A DNA stretch of 64,000 nucleotides from Gemmatimonadales bacterium. GTDB lineage: Bacteria; Gemmatimonadota; Gemmatimonadetes; Gemmatimonadales; GWC2-71-9. A model generated the notes under the pieces. That model was not told where the DNA came from and did no database searches. It saw nothing but the letters and a program-made list of their open reading frames with translations. The position numbers were made by a program, and so were the translations under genes. The stretch is taken from contig DASYCE010000026.1 of assembly GCA_036500345.1 (NCBI GenBank), positions 124,001 through 188,000 on the forward strand. Reading direction: 5' to 3'. Each line of letters starts with the position of its first letter. The stretch's first letter is position 1. Below, piece after piece: positions 17,908-28,703 of this stretch.

Positions 17908-20192
17908 CGGCGATCGCACCCGCCGAAGCGTTTCCCGGCGAGCGGCCGGTCACTGCGGCCGTCGTCCGCGAGCACAAGCTGACCGATGCCGAGTATCAAG
18001 CAATTCTCGACCTCCTTGGTCGCACGCCGACACTGACCGAACTCGGAATCTTCTCCGCGCTCTGGTCGGAGCACTGCTCGTACAAGCACACCAAGCCGAT
18101 CCTGCGGACGTTTCCCACCGAAGGGCCGCAGGTGGTGCAAGGACCCGGCGAAAACGCCGGGGTGCTCCGGTTGCGCGATGGCTGGGCAGTCGCCTTCAAG
18201 ATCGAGTCTCACAATCACCCGAGCGCGATCGAGCCGTTCCAGGGCGCCGCCACCGGCGTCGGCGGAATCCTCCGCGATGTATTCACGATGGGTGCACGCC
18301 CCGTTGCCGTGCTGAATTCGCTCCGTCTCGGCCCGCTCGACGACGCCCGCAACCGCTATCTCTTCGCCGGCATCGTCAAGGGCGTTGGCGACTACGGCAA
18401 TTGCGTCGGCATCCCGACGCTCGGCGGCGAAGTTGTCTTCTCCGCGTGCTATACCGGCAATCCGCTGGTCAACGCGATGGCCGTGGGCCTCCTTCGCGAA
18501 TCGGATTTGATCACCGCACGAGCGCACGGCGTTGGCAATCTCCTGATCGCCGTCGGCGCGCGGACCGGTCGCGACGGCATCCACGGCGCATCGTTCGCTT
18601 CGGAAGACCTCAGTGCCGAGAGTGAGAAGCGTCGCCCGCAGGTCCAGGTCGGCGATCCGTTCACGGAGAAACTCCTTCTCGAGGCGTCACTCGAGCTGAT
18701 CACCAGCGGCACCATCGTCGCGATCCAGGATATGGGTGCGGCGGGGCTCACTTCGTCATCGGCGGAGATGGCCGCTCGTGGTGGCGTCGGCGTCGAGCTC
18801 GATACGTCGCGAGTCCCGGTCCGCGAAGCCGGGATGACGCCGTATGAGATCATGCTGTCGGAATCGCAGGAACGGATGCTCGTCGTCGCCGAGCCGGCGC
18901 AGGTCGACGAGATCGTCCAGATCTGCCGCAAGTGGGATCTGGAAGCCGCGGTGATCGGATCGGTGACCGACGACGGGATCTACCGCATCGTGCACGAAGG
19001 TCGCGTCGTCGCCGCGATTCCGGGCAAGGAACTGGTCGACGGCTGCCCGATGTATGCGCCACCCGCGGCGGAATCTGCCGAGGCGATCAACCGGCGCACA
19101 ATTACTCCAGCGGCCGCCGATCCACCGGTCGATGAGGCTCTGAAGCGGCTTCTCGACGCGCCGACCATTGCCAGCAAGCGATGGGTGTTCGAACAATACG
19201 ACTCCACTGTGCGCGGTAGCACCGTCGTCGTTCCCGGTGGTGATGCCGGCGTCCTCAAGGTCGCGGGCACCGACTTTGCGCTGGCGATGACCGTCGATTG
19301 CAACGCGCGCTACGTCCTCCTCGATCCCTACCAGGGCGGCCTCGCCGCAGTCGCTGAAGCAGCGCGCAACATCGCCTGCACCGGCGCGCGCCCGCTCGGG
19401 ATCACGGATTGTCTCAACTTCGGCAACCCCGAGAAACCTGCGATCTTCTTTCAGTTTGCCGAAGCGTGCCGCGGGATCTCCGACGCCTGCCGCGCGTTCA
19501 ATACGCCGGTCACCGGCGGTAACGTCTCGCTCTACAACCAGAATCCCAACGGCGCCATCGATCCGACGCCAACAGTCGGGATGATCGGCCTTCTTGACGA
19601 CGTCACCACTGCCGTTCCCGCCCATTTCCAGCGCAGCGGCGACGTGATCCTTCTTCTCGGCACCACGCGCGGTCATCTCGGCGGAAGCGCCTACTGGGCG
19701 GAAGTGCTCGACACCGTCGGTGGTGCGCCGCCACCGGTCGACCTCACCGCCGAGCGTGCCCTCCAGGACTTCCTTGTCACCACTGCACGCGAACGGCTGA
19801 TTCACTCGGCGCACGATCTCTCTGACGGCGGCCTCGCCGTCGCGCTCGCCGAGTGCTGCATCGGCGGCCCGTGGGCGACGTCGAGCTTTGGGGCCGAGGC
19901 CGATCTCGCCGGGCACGCCAACGACGTCGGCGATACGGCATGGTTTTTTGGCGAGGATGGCGGCCGGGTGCTGATTTCGTGCGATCCGGCCAACGTTGCG
20001 CGGTTGCAGAAGCTCGCCCACCATCACGGCCTTCCCTGCCACTACCTCGGCCAGGTCGGCGCTGCCGGAGGCGATCTGGACGTCCATCGCGGGAACCAGC
20101 GGTGGCGCTGGTCCGTTGGCGAGTTGCGCACCATCTACATGAACGCCATTCCGCGCCGGATGTCGCCGGCACGGACGGCAGGGGGCAACTGA
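17904..20192 (+). CDS. purL: Phosphoribosylformylglycinamidine synthase, PurL subunit
   Basis: Catalytic subunit of FGAM synthase, 762 residues: the small PurL form that requires separate PurS and PurQ, both encoded just upstream. Motifs are [14 protein letters not shown] near the N-terminus, [44 protein letters not shown], and [11 protein letters not shown] followed by [10 protein letters not shown], in the duplicated AIR-synthetase-like folds. The GTG start at 17904 overlaps the purQ stop (GTGA). Confidence 0.96.
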   Translation: MTAIAPAEAFPGERPVTAAVVREHKLTDAEYQAILDLLGRTPTLTELGIFSALWSEHCSYKHTKPILRTFPTEGPQVVQGPGENAGVLRLRDGWAVAFKIESHNHPSAIEPFQGAATGVGGILRDVFTMGARPVAVLNSLRLGPLDDARNRYLFAGIVKGVGDYGNCVGIPTLGGEVVFSACYTGNPLVNAMAVGLLRESDLITARAHGVGNLLIAVGARTGRDGIHGASFASEDLSAESEKRRPQVQVGDPFTEKLLLEASLELITSGTIVAIQDMGAAGLTSSSAEMAARGGVGVELDTSRVPVREAGMTPYEIMLSESQERMLVVAEPAQVDEIVQICRKWDLEAAVIGSVTDDGIYRIVHEGRVVAAIPGKELVDGCPMYAPPAAESAEAINRRTITPAAADPPVDEALKRLLDAPTIASKRWVFEQYDSTVRGSTVVVPGGDAGVLKVAGTDFALAMTVDCNARYVLLDPYQGGLAAVAEAARNIACTGARPLGITDCLNFGNPEKPAIFFQFAEACRGISDACRAFNTPVTGGNVSLYNQNPNGAIDPTPTVGMIGLLDDVTTAVPAHFQRSGDVILLLGTTRGHLGGSAYWAEVLDTVGGAPPPVDLTAERALQDFLVTTARERLIHSAHDLSDGGLAVALAECCIGGPWATSSFGAEADLAGHANDVGDTAWFFGEDGGRVLISCDPANVARLQKLAHHHGLPCHYLGQVGAAGGDLDVHRGNQRWRWSVGELRTIYMNAIPRRMSPARTAGGN

Positions 20193-20195
20193 GCC

Positions 20196-21590
20196 GTGTG
20201 CGGCGTCGTTGGTGTTTCCGGGATTCCTGATGCGGCGCGGATCGCCTACCTCGGCCTCTACGCCCTGCAGCACCGCGGCCAGGAGAGCGCCGGGATCGTG
20301 GCGATCGACGCCGCCGGCAAGGCTCGCGTCCACCGCGCCATGGGGCTGGTGGCCGACGTCTTCACCAACACCGCCCTAGAAGGGCTTCCCGGCGATACGG
20401 CGGTGGGCCATACCCGCTACTCGACGGCCGGCAGCAGCATCCTCGCCAACGCCCAGCCGTACCTCGTCAACTATCACGCCGGGCCGCTGTCGGTGGCCCA
20501 CAATGGCTCGCTCACCAATTCGACCGAACTCAAGGACGAACTGGTCCGGCAGGGCTCGCTCTTCGCCACTACCGTGGATACCGAGGTCATCGTCCACCTG
20601 ATCGCCCGGTCGAGTGCCGCGACGGTCGAGGGCCAGATCCGTGACGCATTGGAGAAGATCGACGGCGCCTATTCGCTGGTGATGAGCGTCGGCCGCACCA
20701 TCTACGCGGCAGTCGATTCGCGCGGCTTCCGGCCGATGGTCGTCGGCCGGCTCGGCGGCGGATTGATCGTGGCGTCGGAGACCTGCGCCCTCGACCTGAT
20801 CGGTGCCACCTTCGTCCGGGAGCTCCAACCCGGTGAATTCGTCAAGATCGACGATGGCGAGATGATCGACCTCCCCCGCCTCTCGCCGCGGCGGACTTCA
20901 CGCTGCATCTTCGAGCTGGTCTACTTCTCGCGCCCCGACTCCACCGTCTTCGGCGAATCGGTCAATGCCGTCCGCCGGGAACTCGGCCGCCAGATCGCCC
21001 GGCACCACGCCGCCCCGGGTGCCGACGTGGTGTTTTCCGTCCCCGATTCGTCCAACGCGATGGCGCTGGGATATAGCGAGGTCTCCGGCGTCAAGCTCGA
21101 ACATGGATTGATCCGGAATCACTATGTCGGACGGACCTTCATCAATCCGGTGCAGGCACTGCGTGTCGAAAAGGTCAGGATCAAGTTCAATCCGGTGCGC
21201 GACGTCATCGAAGGGCGGTCGGTCGTGGTGATTGACGACTCGTTGGTGCGCGGCACAACCAGCAAGGGACTGGTGGGGATGATTCGTGACGCCGGTGCGC
21301 GTGAAGTGCATCTCCGCCTCGCTTCGCCGCCGATCACCGGGCCGTGCCACTACGGGATCGCGACGCCGACCAGGGAAGAACTCATCGCGTCGAGCCATTC
21401 GGTCGAGGAGATCCGTGACTACCTCGGCGTCGATTCGCTCGACTATCTCACGCTTGACGAGATGGTCGACGCCACCGACGGCAGCACGCCATGGTGCCAC
21501 GCCTGCTTCTCCGGTGACTACCCCACGCCGGGCCAGCTCACACTCGGTCAGCTCCACCACGCACCGCAACTGGTCGCCCTCACACGATGA
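20196..21590 (+). CDS. purF: Amidophosphoribosyltransferase
   Basis: First committed purine step: PRPP plus glutamine to phosphoribosylamine. 464 residues. The nucleophile Cys2 follows the start directly (M-CGVVGVSG), so no longer propeptide is predicted. YALQHRGQESAGI and GHTRYSTAGSS belong to the Ntn glutaminase, and VVIDDSLVRGTTSKGLV is the PRPP loop. Cysteines in SRCIFELVYFSRPDS and WCHACFSGDYP match the 4Fe-4S ligand positions of the Bacillus-type enzyme, implying an oxygen-sensitive cluster. GTG start, three bases after purL; its stop overlaps ppdK. Confidence 0.95.
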   Translation: MCGVVGVSGIPDAARIAYLGLYALQHRGQESAGIVAIDAAGKARVHRAMGLVADVFTNTALEGLPGDTAVGHTRYSTAGSSILANAQPYLVNYHAGPLSVAHNGSLTNSTELKDELVRQGSLFATTVDTEVIVHLIARSSAATVEGQIRDALEKIDGAYSLVMSVGRTIYAAVDSRGFRPMVVGRLGGGLIVASETCALDLIGATFVRELQPGEFVKIDDGEMIDLPRLSPRRTSRCIFELVYFSRPDSTVFGESVNAVRRELGRQIARHHAAPGADVVFSVPDSSNAMALGYSEVSGVKLEHGLIRNHYVGRTFINPVQALRVEKVRIKFNPVRDVIEGRSVVVIDDSLVRGTTSKGLVGMIRDAGAREVHLRLASPPITGPCHYGIATPTREELIASSHSVEEIRDYLGVDSLDYLTLDEMVDATDGSTPWCHACFSGDYPTPGQLTLGQLHHAPQLVALTR

Positions 21591-24256
21591 GCGACGCGTT
21601 CGTCCCCCAGCCGCTGGTCTATTTCTTTGGCCAAGGGCGGGCCGACGGCACGTCCGCGATGAAGGACATTCTCGGCGGCAAGGGCGCCGGACTCGCCGAG
21701 ATGACCAACCTCGGGATCGCGGTACCGCCCGGCTTTACCATCTCGGCGCAGGTCTGCCCGACCTATCTCGAAACCCGTTCCTTCCCGCCGCGCCTCAAGG
21801 TGCAGGTCGAACGTGCCCTCGAGCGCCTCGAGGCCGCGACATCGAAGGAATTTGGCGGGATGACGTCTCCACTCCTCGTGTCGGTGCGCAGCGGCGCCGC
21901 CGTGTCGATGCCGGGAATGATGGAGACGATCCTCAACCTCGGCCTCAACGACAAGACCGTCGAAGCGCTGGCGTCGCTCAACGGCAACCCGGCGTTCGCG
22001 TGGGATTGCTACCGACGCTTCCTGCAGATGTACAGCAACGTCGTCTTCGATCTTCCCAAGGCGCCGTTCGACGCGATCCTCGAAGAGGCGCGGCACGCGC
22101 ACGGCGTCACCCGCGACATCGATCTTCCGGTGCCGACGCTCCGGTCGGTGATCGCCCGCTTCAAGACGCACGTCACTGACCAGATCAATCGCCCCTTCCC
22201 CGACGATCCGATGGAGCAGTTGTGGGGGGCGATCGCGGCGGTCTTCGAGAGCTGGAACACGCGGCGCGCCATCGACTATCGCCGCCTCCACGACATCCCC
22301 GACGATCTCGGCACCGCCGTGAGCATCGTCACAATGGTCTACGGCAATCTCGGCGACACCTCGGGAACCGGCGTCGCGTTCTCGCGCAACCCGTCAACCG
22401 GTGAACGGCTGATCTTCGGCGAGTTCCTCTCGCACGCGCAGGGCGAGGATGTTGTCTCGGGGGCGCGCACGCCGGAGCCGCTCACCTCGCTCCGTGACAA
22501 GCTCCCCGCGGTGTATCAGGAGCTCGAGCGGATGGCCCGCACCCTCGAACGCCATTTCCGTGATGTGCAGGACATGGAGTTCACCATCGAGGACGGCCAT
22601 CTCTACATGCTGCAGACGCGGCGGGCGCAACGGACCGGCCAGGCGGCGTTCCGCATCGCGTGCGACATGGTCGACGAGGAGGCGATCACTGAAGACGAAG
22701 CGGTGGCCCGCATCCCGCCCCAGGCGCTCGAGCAGCTCCTCCATCCGACGATCGATCCGAGCGCCGCGCTGGAGCGACTGACCACCGGCCTCCCCGCATC
22801 GCCAGGTGCGGCGTCGGGTGTCGTGGTCTTCGACGCCAACGCCGCCGAAGCAGCCGCCAAGCGCGGCGAAGCGGTGATTCTTGTTCGCCGTGAGACCTCG
22901 CCGGAAGATTTCCACGGCATGGTCGCGTCCCGTGCGATCCTCACCGCCCGCGGTGGGATGACCTCGCACGCCGCGGTCGTGGCGCGCGGCATGGGGAAGC
23001 CGTGCGTTGCCGGCGCCCATGAGCTCGATGTCGACGAGGCCGCCGGCGTCATCCGCGTTGGAGAGAGGGAGATCAAGGGCGGCGAGTGGATCACCCTCGA
23101 CGGATCAACCGGTGCGGTGCTCTGCGGCCGGGCGAAGCTTCTCGCGCCGGAGATGACCGAGTCGTACAAGCGGTTGATGGCGTGGGCCGACAAGATCCGC
23201 CCGATGAAGGTGCGCGTCAACGCCGATACGCCCGCCGACGCGCATCGCGGCCGCGACTATGGCGCCGAGGGGATCGGCCTCTGCCGCACCGAGCATATGT
23301 TCTTCGAGGGCGATCGCTTGCTTGCGATGCGCGAGATGATCCTCGCCGAGACCGCCGAGCAGCGGAAATGCGCGCTGGCGCGACTCCTTCCGATGCAGCG
23401 CGGTGATTTCGAATCGATCTTCCGCGCCATGGAGGGATTCCCGGTCACGATCCGCCTCCTCGATCCGCCGCTGCACGAGTTCCTCCCCAAGGACGAGGAG
23501 GAGATGCAGCGGCTCGCCGACGAGCTCGATCAGCCGATCGAGCGGATTCGTCACGTGGTCGCGTCGATGCACGAACAGAATCCGATGCTCGGCCTCCGCG
23601 GTTGCCGCCTCGGCATCACCTACCCCGAGATCACCGCGATGCAGGCCCGCGCGATCTTCGAGGCGGCGTGCACCGTGGCGGCGCGCAAGGGACGCGTCAT
23701 GCCGGAAGTGATGATCCCGCTCGTTGCTACGACCGTCGAGTTCCGCCGGCAGGCACTGCTGGTGCGGCAGACCGCCGAGGCGGTTTTCCAGGAGCGGCAG
23801 CTCACCGTGCCGTACCTCATCGGCACGATGATCGAACTCCCGCGCGCCGCCCTCACCGCCGACGAGATCGCCCGCGAGGCGCAGTTCTTTTCGTTCGGGA
23901 CCAACGACCTTACCCAGACCACCTGGGGGCTTTCCCGTGACGACGCGGGGCGCTTCCTGCCACATTACATCGAGAGCGGCATCGTCGAGGCCGACCCCTT
24001 CCAGGTTCTCGACCAGGTGGGCGTCGGCAAGCTCATCCGCATGGCGTCGGAATTGGGCCGCGCCACGCGCGCCGATCTCAAGCTCGGGATCTGCGGTGAG
24101 CACGGCGGTGACCCGAGCTCGATCGCCTTCTGCGAGACCCTCAAGATGAACTACGTCTCCTGCTCGCCGTTCCGGGTGCCGATCGCACGATTGTCCGCGG
24201 CGCAGGCTGCGCTCGCGGCGCGCGGCACCGTCGACCGAACCAAGGCCACCGTATGA
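21587..24256 (+). CDS. ppdK: Pyruvate, phosphate dikinase
   Basis: Reversible conversion of pyruvate, ATP and phosphate to PEP, AMP and PPi. 889 residues, the normal length. The ATP-grasp N-terminal domain contains [14 protein letters not shown] and [14 protein letters not shown]. The central domain has the phospho-His loop [21 protein letters not shown]. The C-terminal TIM-barrel has [26 protein letters not shown] and [12 protein letters not shown]-type [15 protein letters not shown], ending with [13 protein letters not shown]. The ATG overlaps the purF stop and its stop overlaps purE, so it is a full member of the purine operon. AMP and PPi handling may explain this, but that is inference. 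Confidence 0.94.
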   Translation: MSDAFVPQPLVYFFGQGRADGTSAMKDILGGKGAGLAEMTNLGIAVPPGFTISAQVCPTYLETRSFPPRLKVQVERALERLEAATSKEFGGMTSPLLVSVRSGAAVSMPGMMETILNLGLNDKTVEALASLNGNPAFAWDCYRRFLQMYSNVVFDLPKAPFDAILEEARHAHGVTRDIDLPVPTLRSVIARFKTHVTDQINRPFPDDPMEQLWGAIAAVFESWNTRRAIDYRRLHDIPDDLGTAVSIVTMVYGNLGDTSGTGVAFSRNPSTGERLIFGEFLSHAQGEDVVSGARTPEPLTSLRDKLPAVYQELERMARTLERHFRDVQDMEFTIEDGHLYMLQTRRAQRTGQAAFRIACDMVDEEAITEDEAVARIPPQALEQLLHPTIDPSAALERLTTGLPASPGAASGVVVFDANAAEAAAKRGEAVILVRRETSPEDFHGMVASRAILTARGGMTSHAAVVARGMGKPCVAGAHELDVDEAAGVIRVGEREIKGGEWITLDGSTGAVLCGRAKLLAPEMTESYKRLMAWADKIRPMKVRVNADTPADAHRGRDYGAEGIGLCRTEHMFFEGDRLLAMREMILAETAEQRKCALARLLPMQRGDFESIFRAMEGFPVTIRLLDPPLHEFLPKDEEEMQRLADELDQPIERIRHVVASMHEQNPMLGLRGCRLGITYPEITAMQARAIFEAACTVAARKGRVMPEVMIPLVATTVEFRRQALLVRQTAEAVFQERQLTVPYLIGTMIELPRAALTADEIAREAQFFSFGTNDLTQTTWGLSRDDAGRFLPHYIESGIVEADPFQVLDQVGVGKLIRMASELGRATRADLKLGICGEHGGDPSSIAFCETLKMNYVSCSPFRVPIARLSAAQAALAARGTVDRTKATV

Positions 24257-24747
24257 CGGCACCGCTCGTCGGAGTGGTGATGGGCAGCGATTCGGACTGG
24301 AAGGTGATGCAGCACGCGGCGGCACGGTTGCTTGAGTTCGGCGTTCCCTACGAGACGCAGGTCGTCTCGGCGCACCGGACCCCCGACCTCCTCTTCTCGT
24401 ACGCTGCAGAGGCAGAATCGCGCGGCCTGCGCTGCATCATCGCCGGCGCAGGTGGCGCGGCGCACCTCCCCGGAATGCTCGCCGCCAAGACGACCGTTCC
24501 GGTCCTCGGCGTGCCGATCCCCAGCAAGCATCTCAAGGGACTCGACTCGCTCCTCTCCATCGTGCAGATGCCGAACGGCGTCCCGGTGGCGACCTTCGCG
24601 ATCGGCGAGGCCGGCGCTCACAACGCGGCGCTCTTCGCCGTCGGCGTCCTCGCAGCCGGCGATCCGGCACTTGCCCAGCGGCTCCACTCCTTCCGCGAAG
24701 GCCTCGACGCAAAGGTTCGCGCCCTGTCGCTCCCCGACATTTCGTGA
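24253..24747 (+). CDS. purE: 5-(carboxyamino)imidazole ribonucleotide mutase
   Basis: Class I PurE: converts N5-CAIR to CAIR. 164 residues with [66 protein letters not shown] and [14 protein letters not shown], covering the substrate-binding Ser/Asp and the catalytic His of SAHRTP. Coupled by 4-base overlaps to ppdK and to purK, the enzyme that makes its substrate. Confidence 0.96.
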   Translation: MTAPLVGVVMGSDSDWKVMQHAAARLLEFGVPYETQVVSAHRTPDLLFSYAAEAESRGLRCIIAGAGGAAHLPGMLAAKTTVPVLGVPIPSKHLKGLDSLLSIVQMPNGVPVATFAIGEAGAHNAALFAVGVLAAGDPALAQRLHSFREGLDAKVRALSLPDIS

Positions 24748-25877
24748 TCCGCCCCGGCGCGACGCTCGGCGTGCTCGGCGGCGGGCAACTCGGCCGGATG
24801 TTCACCGCCGAGGCGCAACGGATGGGATTCAAGGTGATGACCCTCGATCCCGATCCCGACGCTCCCGCAGGCCAGATCGCCGACTTCCACCTCTGTCGCA
24901 AATGGACCGACGGCGATGCGCTCGACGAACTGGCACGCACCTGTGCCGCGATCACCACCGAATTCGAGAACGTTCCCGCTGATGTATTGCGCGCACTCTC
25001 GGCGCATCGGCCAGTGCACCCGAGTGGCGATGCAGTCGCGGTGACGCAGGACCGGATCCGCGAGAAGTCGTTTCTCAATCGCCATGGAATTGCTACGGTC
25101 GCATGGGCCGAGATCAACGGACCGGATGACTTTGACCGCGCGTGGAATGCGATTGGCAGCGGCGTCGGAGTCCTCAAGACCTGCCAGCTGGGCTACGACG
25201 GCAAGGGCCAGGTCGTCGTCACGTCGCGCGAACCACTCGCCGACGCGCACAAGGCTGTCGGCAACGGCGCGAGCATCCTTGAACAGCGTGTCGCGCTCGA
25301 GCGCGAAGTGTCGATCATGGTTGCACGCGGTACCGATGGCGCGATCGCGAGCTGGCCCCTCGCCGAGAATGTGCATCGCAACGGGATACTCCATTCGAGC
25401 GTGGTGCGGGCCCGCGTACCGGATGCGCTCGCCGAATCGGCGCGGGCGATCGCCGCCAAGGTCGTGACGGCGCTCGAGTATGTGGGAGTGATGGGTGTCG
25501 AGTTCTTCGTGGTCGATGGCCGGCTATTGGTCAACGAACTCGCGCCGCGCCCGCACAACAGCGGACACTGGACCCTCGACGCGTCGGTGACGTCACAGTT
25601 CGAGCAGCAGGCGCGTGCCCTCGCCGGCCTCCCCCTCGGCGACACGTCGGCGATTTCGCCGGTCGCAATGATCAACATCCTCGGCGATCTCTGGAGCAAC
25701 GGCGAACCGCCGTGGGACAAAGCGCTCGCGATGCCGGGAGTGCGGCTCCATCTCTACGGCAAGAAAGCACCGCGCCCAGGACGCAAGATGGGGCACCTCA
25801 CCGTGATCGCGAATACTCCCGATGACGCGTTGGCTATCGGGCTTGCGGCGTGGCGCGCCCTGGGTGGCGCGGCGTAG
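24744..25877 (+). CDS. purK: 5-(carboxyamino)imidazole ribonucleotide synthase
   Basis: ATP-grasp enzyme that carboxylates AIR with bicarbonate. 377 residues. [21 protein letters not shown] opens the protein; [66 protein letters not shown] and [17 protein letters not shown] are canonical. GTG start overlapping purE (GTGA). Last gene of the purine operon; 32 bases follow before the next possible start. Confidence 0.96.
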   Translation: MIRPGATLGVLGGGQLGRMFTAEAQRMGFKVMTLDPDPDAPAGQIADFHLCRKWTDGDALDELARTCAAITTEFENVPADVLRALSAHRPVHPSGDAVAVTQDRIREKSFLNRHGIATVAWAEINGPDDFDRAWNAIGSGVGVLKTCQLGYDGKGQVVVTSREPLADAHKAVGNGASILEQRVALEREVSIMVARGTDGAIASWPLAENVHRNGILHSSVVRARVPDALAESARAIAAKVVTALEYVGVMGVEFFVVDGRLLVNELAPRPHNSGHWTLDASVTSQFEQQARALAGLPLGDTSAISPVAMINILGDLWSNGEPPWDKALAMPGVRLHLYGKKAPRPGRKMGHLTVIANTPDDALAIGLAAWRALGGAA

Positions 25878-25909
25878 CAGATCGTCTGACTCTGACGGTA
25901 CATTCCGCC

Positions 25910-26482
25910 ATGCCCCGCGGAACCTCGATCCACATGCTTGCACTGATCTCGTTCGCCGCTGCTGCCGCGGCCGCCGCCCAGGGCGACACTCCCCGCGAAC
26001 TTGTCACCGCCATCGTGGTAGGCCGCACCGAGACAGCGCAACTCTCCCTCAGCTGGGATGGAGCGCTCGCCGATGGCGGGCCACTTCTCGGCCACTCTAT
26101 CCCGCTCGACACTCTGTGGGGGATCGGTTCGACCGCGCCACCGGTCCTGACCACCACGCTGCCGCTGCGACTCGGAGCGCTTCAGATCCCGGCCGGTTCG
26201 TTCAATCTCTGGGCCAGGATCACCGCGGATTCGGCGACGCTGGTCGTGACGAGCGGTGGAGGCGACAACGCTCGGACGTTCAACCCGGGACTCGTGATCG
26301 GTACCGCGCCACTCACCGCCGATTCATCAAGCGCGCCGGTCCTGCGGCTCACGATGCTGGTCAGGATCCAGCGCGTCGGACCCGACACCAACGGCGTCGA
26401 ATCCGATCGGAGCGGGCGTCATGCGACGATCATTCTGCACCCCGGAACGGTCGCGACGCTGATCATCGCGTGGGGCGATTCA
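25910..26482 (+). CDS. Exported DUF2911-like protein whose own stop codon is missing
   Basis: The ATG at 25910 (or a better-placed ATG at 25934) starts a signal peptide rich in Ala with a cleavage point near AAAQ/GD. The mature part has a W-x-G ... T ... L-G-x-x-x-I-PAG-S-F-N-L-W pattern (residues about 70-105), resembling DUF2911, and ends with TLIIAWGD, like the last strand of that family. No stop follows: the frame stays open to 27193, antisense inside the oligopeptidase gene, and that tail has no protein-like character. A shift into the next frame would terminate at 26511. I give the end of the credible domain. Real read-through, recent mutation and sequencing error cannot be told apart. 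Confidence 0.45.
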
Positions 26483-28555
26483 GGTGGTCGGTGCCGCTGT
26501 CGGCGTTGTAGCCTCGGTGAGGATGAACGCGTAGTCGGTCGCAATCTCCCGCAGCCGGTCGTATCGCCCCGATGCTCCGCCGTGCCCCGCGCCCATGTTG
26601 GTCAGCAGGAGCAGCGGCGTCGATCCCTCCTTGAACTCCCGCAGCTTTGCCACGTACTTCGCCGGCTCCCAGTACATCACTTGCGAATCGTTGAGCGACG
26701 TCCGCACCAGGATCGCCGGATACCGCGCCTTGCGCAGGTTGAGATACGGATCGTACGCGCGCATCCAGCCGAACTGCTCGGCGATCGCCGGATTGCCCCA
26801 CTCCTCATACTCGCCGACGGTGAGCGGCAGCGACGGATCCGACATCGTGTTGATCACGTCGACGAACGGCACCTGGCTCACCACGGCGCGGAAGAGGTCG
26901 GGACGAAGATTCGTCACCGCCCCCATCAGGAGCCCGCCGGCACTCCCCCCTTCGATCACCAATGCATCGCGCGCGACGATGCCACGCTCGATCAACGACT
27001 CCGCCGCCTCGATGAAGTCGGTGAAGGTGTTCATCTTCTCTTCCATCCGGCCGGCATCGTGCCACTTCTTCCCCAGTTCGCCGCCGCCGCGGATGTGGGC
27101 GATCGCGACCACCATCCCGCGATCGAGCAGCGAGAGCCGATTCGACGAAAACGCCACTGGATAGGAGTACCCGTACGATCCGTAGCCGTGTAGCAGGCAC
27201 GGCGCGAGATGGCCGGTGTCGCGGCGGCGCACGATCGACACCGGAATCGACGTACCGTCGGCAGCGGTGGCGTGGATCCGCTCGGAGACGTATGCGGAGG
27301 AATCGTATCCGCCGACCACTTCCTGCTGCTTGAGGAGGGTCCGGTCGTCACTGTCGAGATCGCAGTCGAAGACCGACGACGGCGTGACGAGCGACTGATA
27401 GCCGATGCGGATCCGGTCGACGTCCCACTCGGGATTGGAGTGGAGGTATGCCTCGTATGCCGGTTCCGGAAACGTCATCCGGCGCCATCCTGGCGCATCG
27501 ACCCTCGCCACCGCGATCTGCGGAACGCCGTCCTCCCGTTCACTCACCACGAGGTGCCGCGCAAAGCAGTCGTGTCCTTCGATCATCACCGTGTCGCGGT
27601 GCGCAAGGATTTCGCGGAACCGTTCCCGTCGCACATCGCCAACGGGTGCCGTCACCAGCCGGAAGTTGCGGCCGGTGTCGTTGATCCGGATAACAAACAC
27701 ATCGCGGTACGGCTCCGGATTCGACGGCCAGATGAAATGATCGATGTCGTATTCGATCTCCGCCTCGCGCGGGAGCAACGTTTGCCACGAAGCCGCGCCG
27801 CCGGCCGCCGGCAACACGCGTGTCTCGCTGGTGGTGTGGCTGCCGCAATGCAGGACGAGCCACGCGCGGCTCCTCGTGCGCCCGACGTGAACGCCGAACG
27901 CCTCGTCATCCTCCTGGTAGATCAGCGTGTCAGCCGGCTCGCCAAAACGATGGCGCCAGAGCTGGTGTGACCGCTTGGTCACTTCGTCTTCAACGGTGTA
28001 GAAGAGTTCGCGGCCGTTGGTGGTCCACGCGATCGAGGTCACCCGTTCCCGGCGCAGGCCGAGGAGGTCGCCGGTTGCGAGGTCCTTGACCTCGAGGGTG
28101 TACTGCCGAAAGCCGGTCTCGTCGGTGGAATAGGCAAGGAATCGCGCATCATCGCTCACGACGTAATCGCCCAGCGCCATGAACGGCTTCCCGGCTGCGA
28201 GGAGATTCAGGTCCAGGACGATCTCTTCGGCGCCGCTGTCCATCGACTCACGCCGCCGGCACTGGATCCCGTACTGCTTCCCTTCCTCGGTCCGCGTGTA
28301 GTACCAGTAACCATCGCGGCGGACGGGGACCGAGAGGTCGGTCTCCTTGATCCGGCCGAGCATCTCGCGATAGAGGGTCTCCTGGAGCGAATCTGTCGGA
28401 GCGAGCACCTCGTTGGCGTACGCGTTCTCGGCTTCGAGGTAGGCAATCGTCGCCGGATCGTCCTTGTCGCGGAGCCAGGCGAAGTCGTCGGTGAAGGTCT
28501 CGCCGTGGCGAGTGGTGGATGCAGGATGGCGTGGAGCGCGGGGTGGAGTCGGCAT
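26480..28555 (-). CDS. Oligopeptidase B-like S9A serine peptidase
   Basis: A cytoplasmic prolyl-oligopeptidase-family enzyme, 691 residues, with an N-terminal beta-propeller and a C-terminal alpha/beta hydrolase. The latter shows LLHGYGSYGYSYP, IAHIRGGGELGKKWH, the nucleophile in VIEGGSAGGLLMG, LVRTSLNDSQVMYWEP (Asp region) and NMGAGHGGASGRYDR (His). These are hallmarks of oligopeptidase B (cleavage after basic residues in short peptides). The start is the ATG at 28555; an in-frame TTG five codons upstream is less likely. No signal peptide. It converges on the DUF2911-like gene, whose frame runs into it. Confidence 0.92.
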   Translation of the reverse strand: MPTPPRAPRHPASTTRHGETFTDDFAWLRDKDDPATIAYLEAENAYANEVLAPTDSLQETLYREMLGRIKETDLSVPVRRDGYWYYTRTEEGKQYGIQCRRRESMDSGAEEIVLDLNLLAAGKPFMALGDYVVSDDARFLAYSTDETGFRQYTLEVKDLATGDLLGLRRERVTSIAWTTNGRELFYTVEDEVTKRSHQLWRHRFGEPADTLIYQEDDEAFGVHVGRTRSRAWLVLHCGSHTTSETRVLPAAGGAASWQTLLPREAEIEYDIDHFIWPSNPEPYRDVFVIRINDTGRNFRLVTAPVGDVRRERFREILAHRDTVMIEGHDCFARHLVVSEREDGVPQIAVARVDAPGWRRMTFPEPAYEAYLHSNPEWDVDRIRIGYQSLVTPSSVFDCDLDSDDRTLLKQQEVVGGYDSSAYVSERIHATAADGTSIPVSIVRRRDTGHLAPCLLHGYGSYGYSYPVAFSSNRLSLLDRGMVVAIAHIRGGGELGKKWHDAGRMEEKMNTFTDFIEAAESLIERGIVARDALVIEGGSAGGLLMGAVTNLRPDLFRAVVSQVPFVDVINTMSDPSLPLTVGEYEEWGNPAIAEQFGWMRAYDPYLNLRKARYPAILVRTSLNDSQVMYWEPAKYVAKLREFKEGSTPLLLLTNMGAGHGGASGRYDRLREIATDYAFILTEATTPTAAPTT

Positions 28556-28703
28556 GTCGAAATCTAGCAAGCGCTGGAATTGATTCGACTCGCGGAAGCC
28601 TCCCGACCCTTGCGTTTTCTAGTACCCGCCCCCGGATCCGCTCGAAGTATCTTGCTCCCGTCGGCGTTCACAGCGCCCCGTTGCTGCCGGGCACGGAGGT
28701 AAG

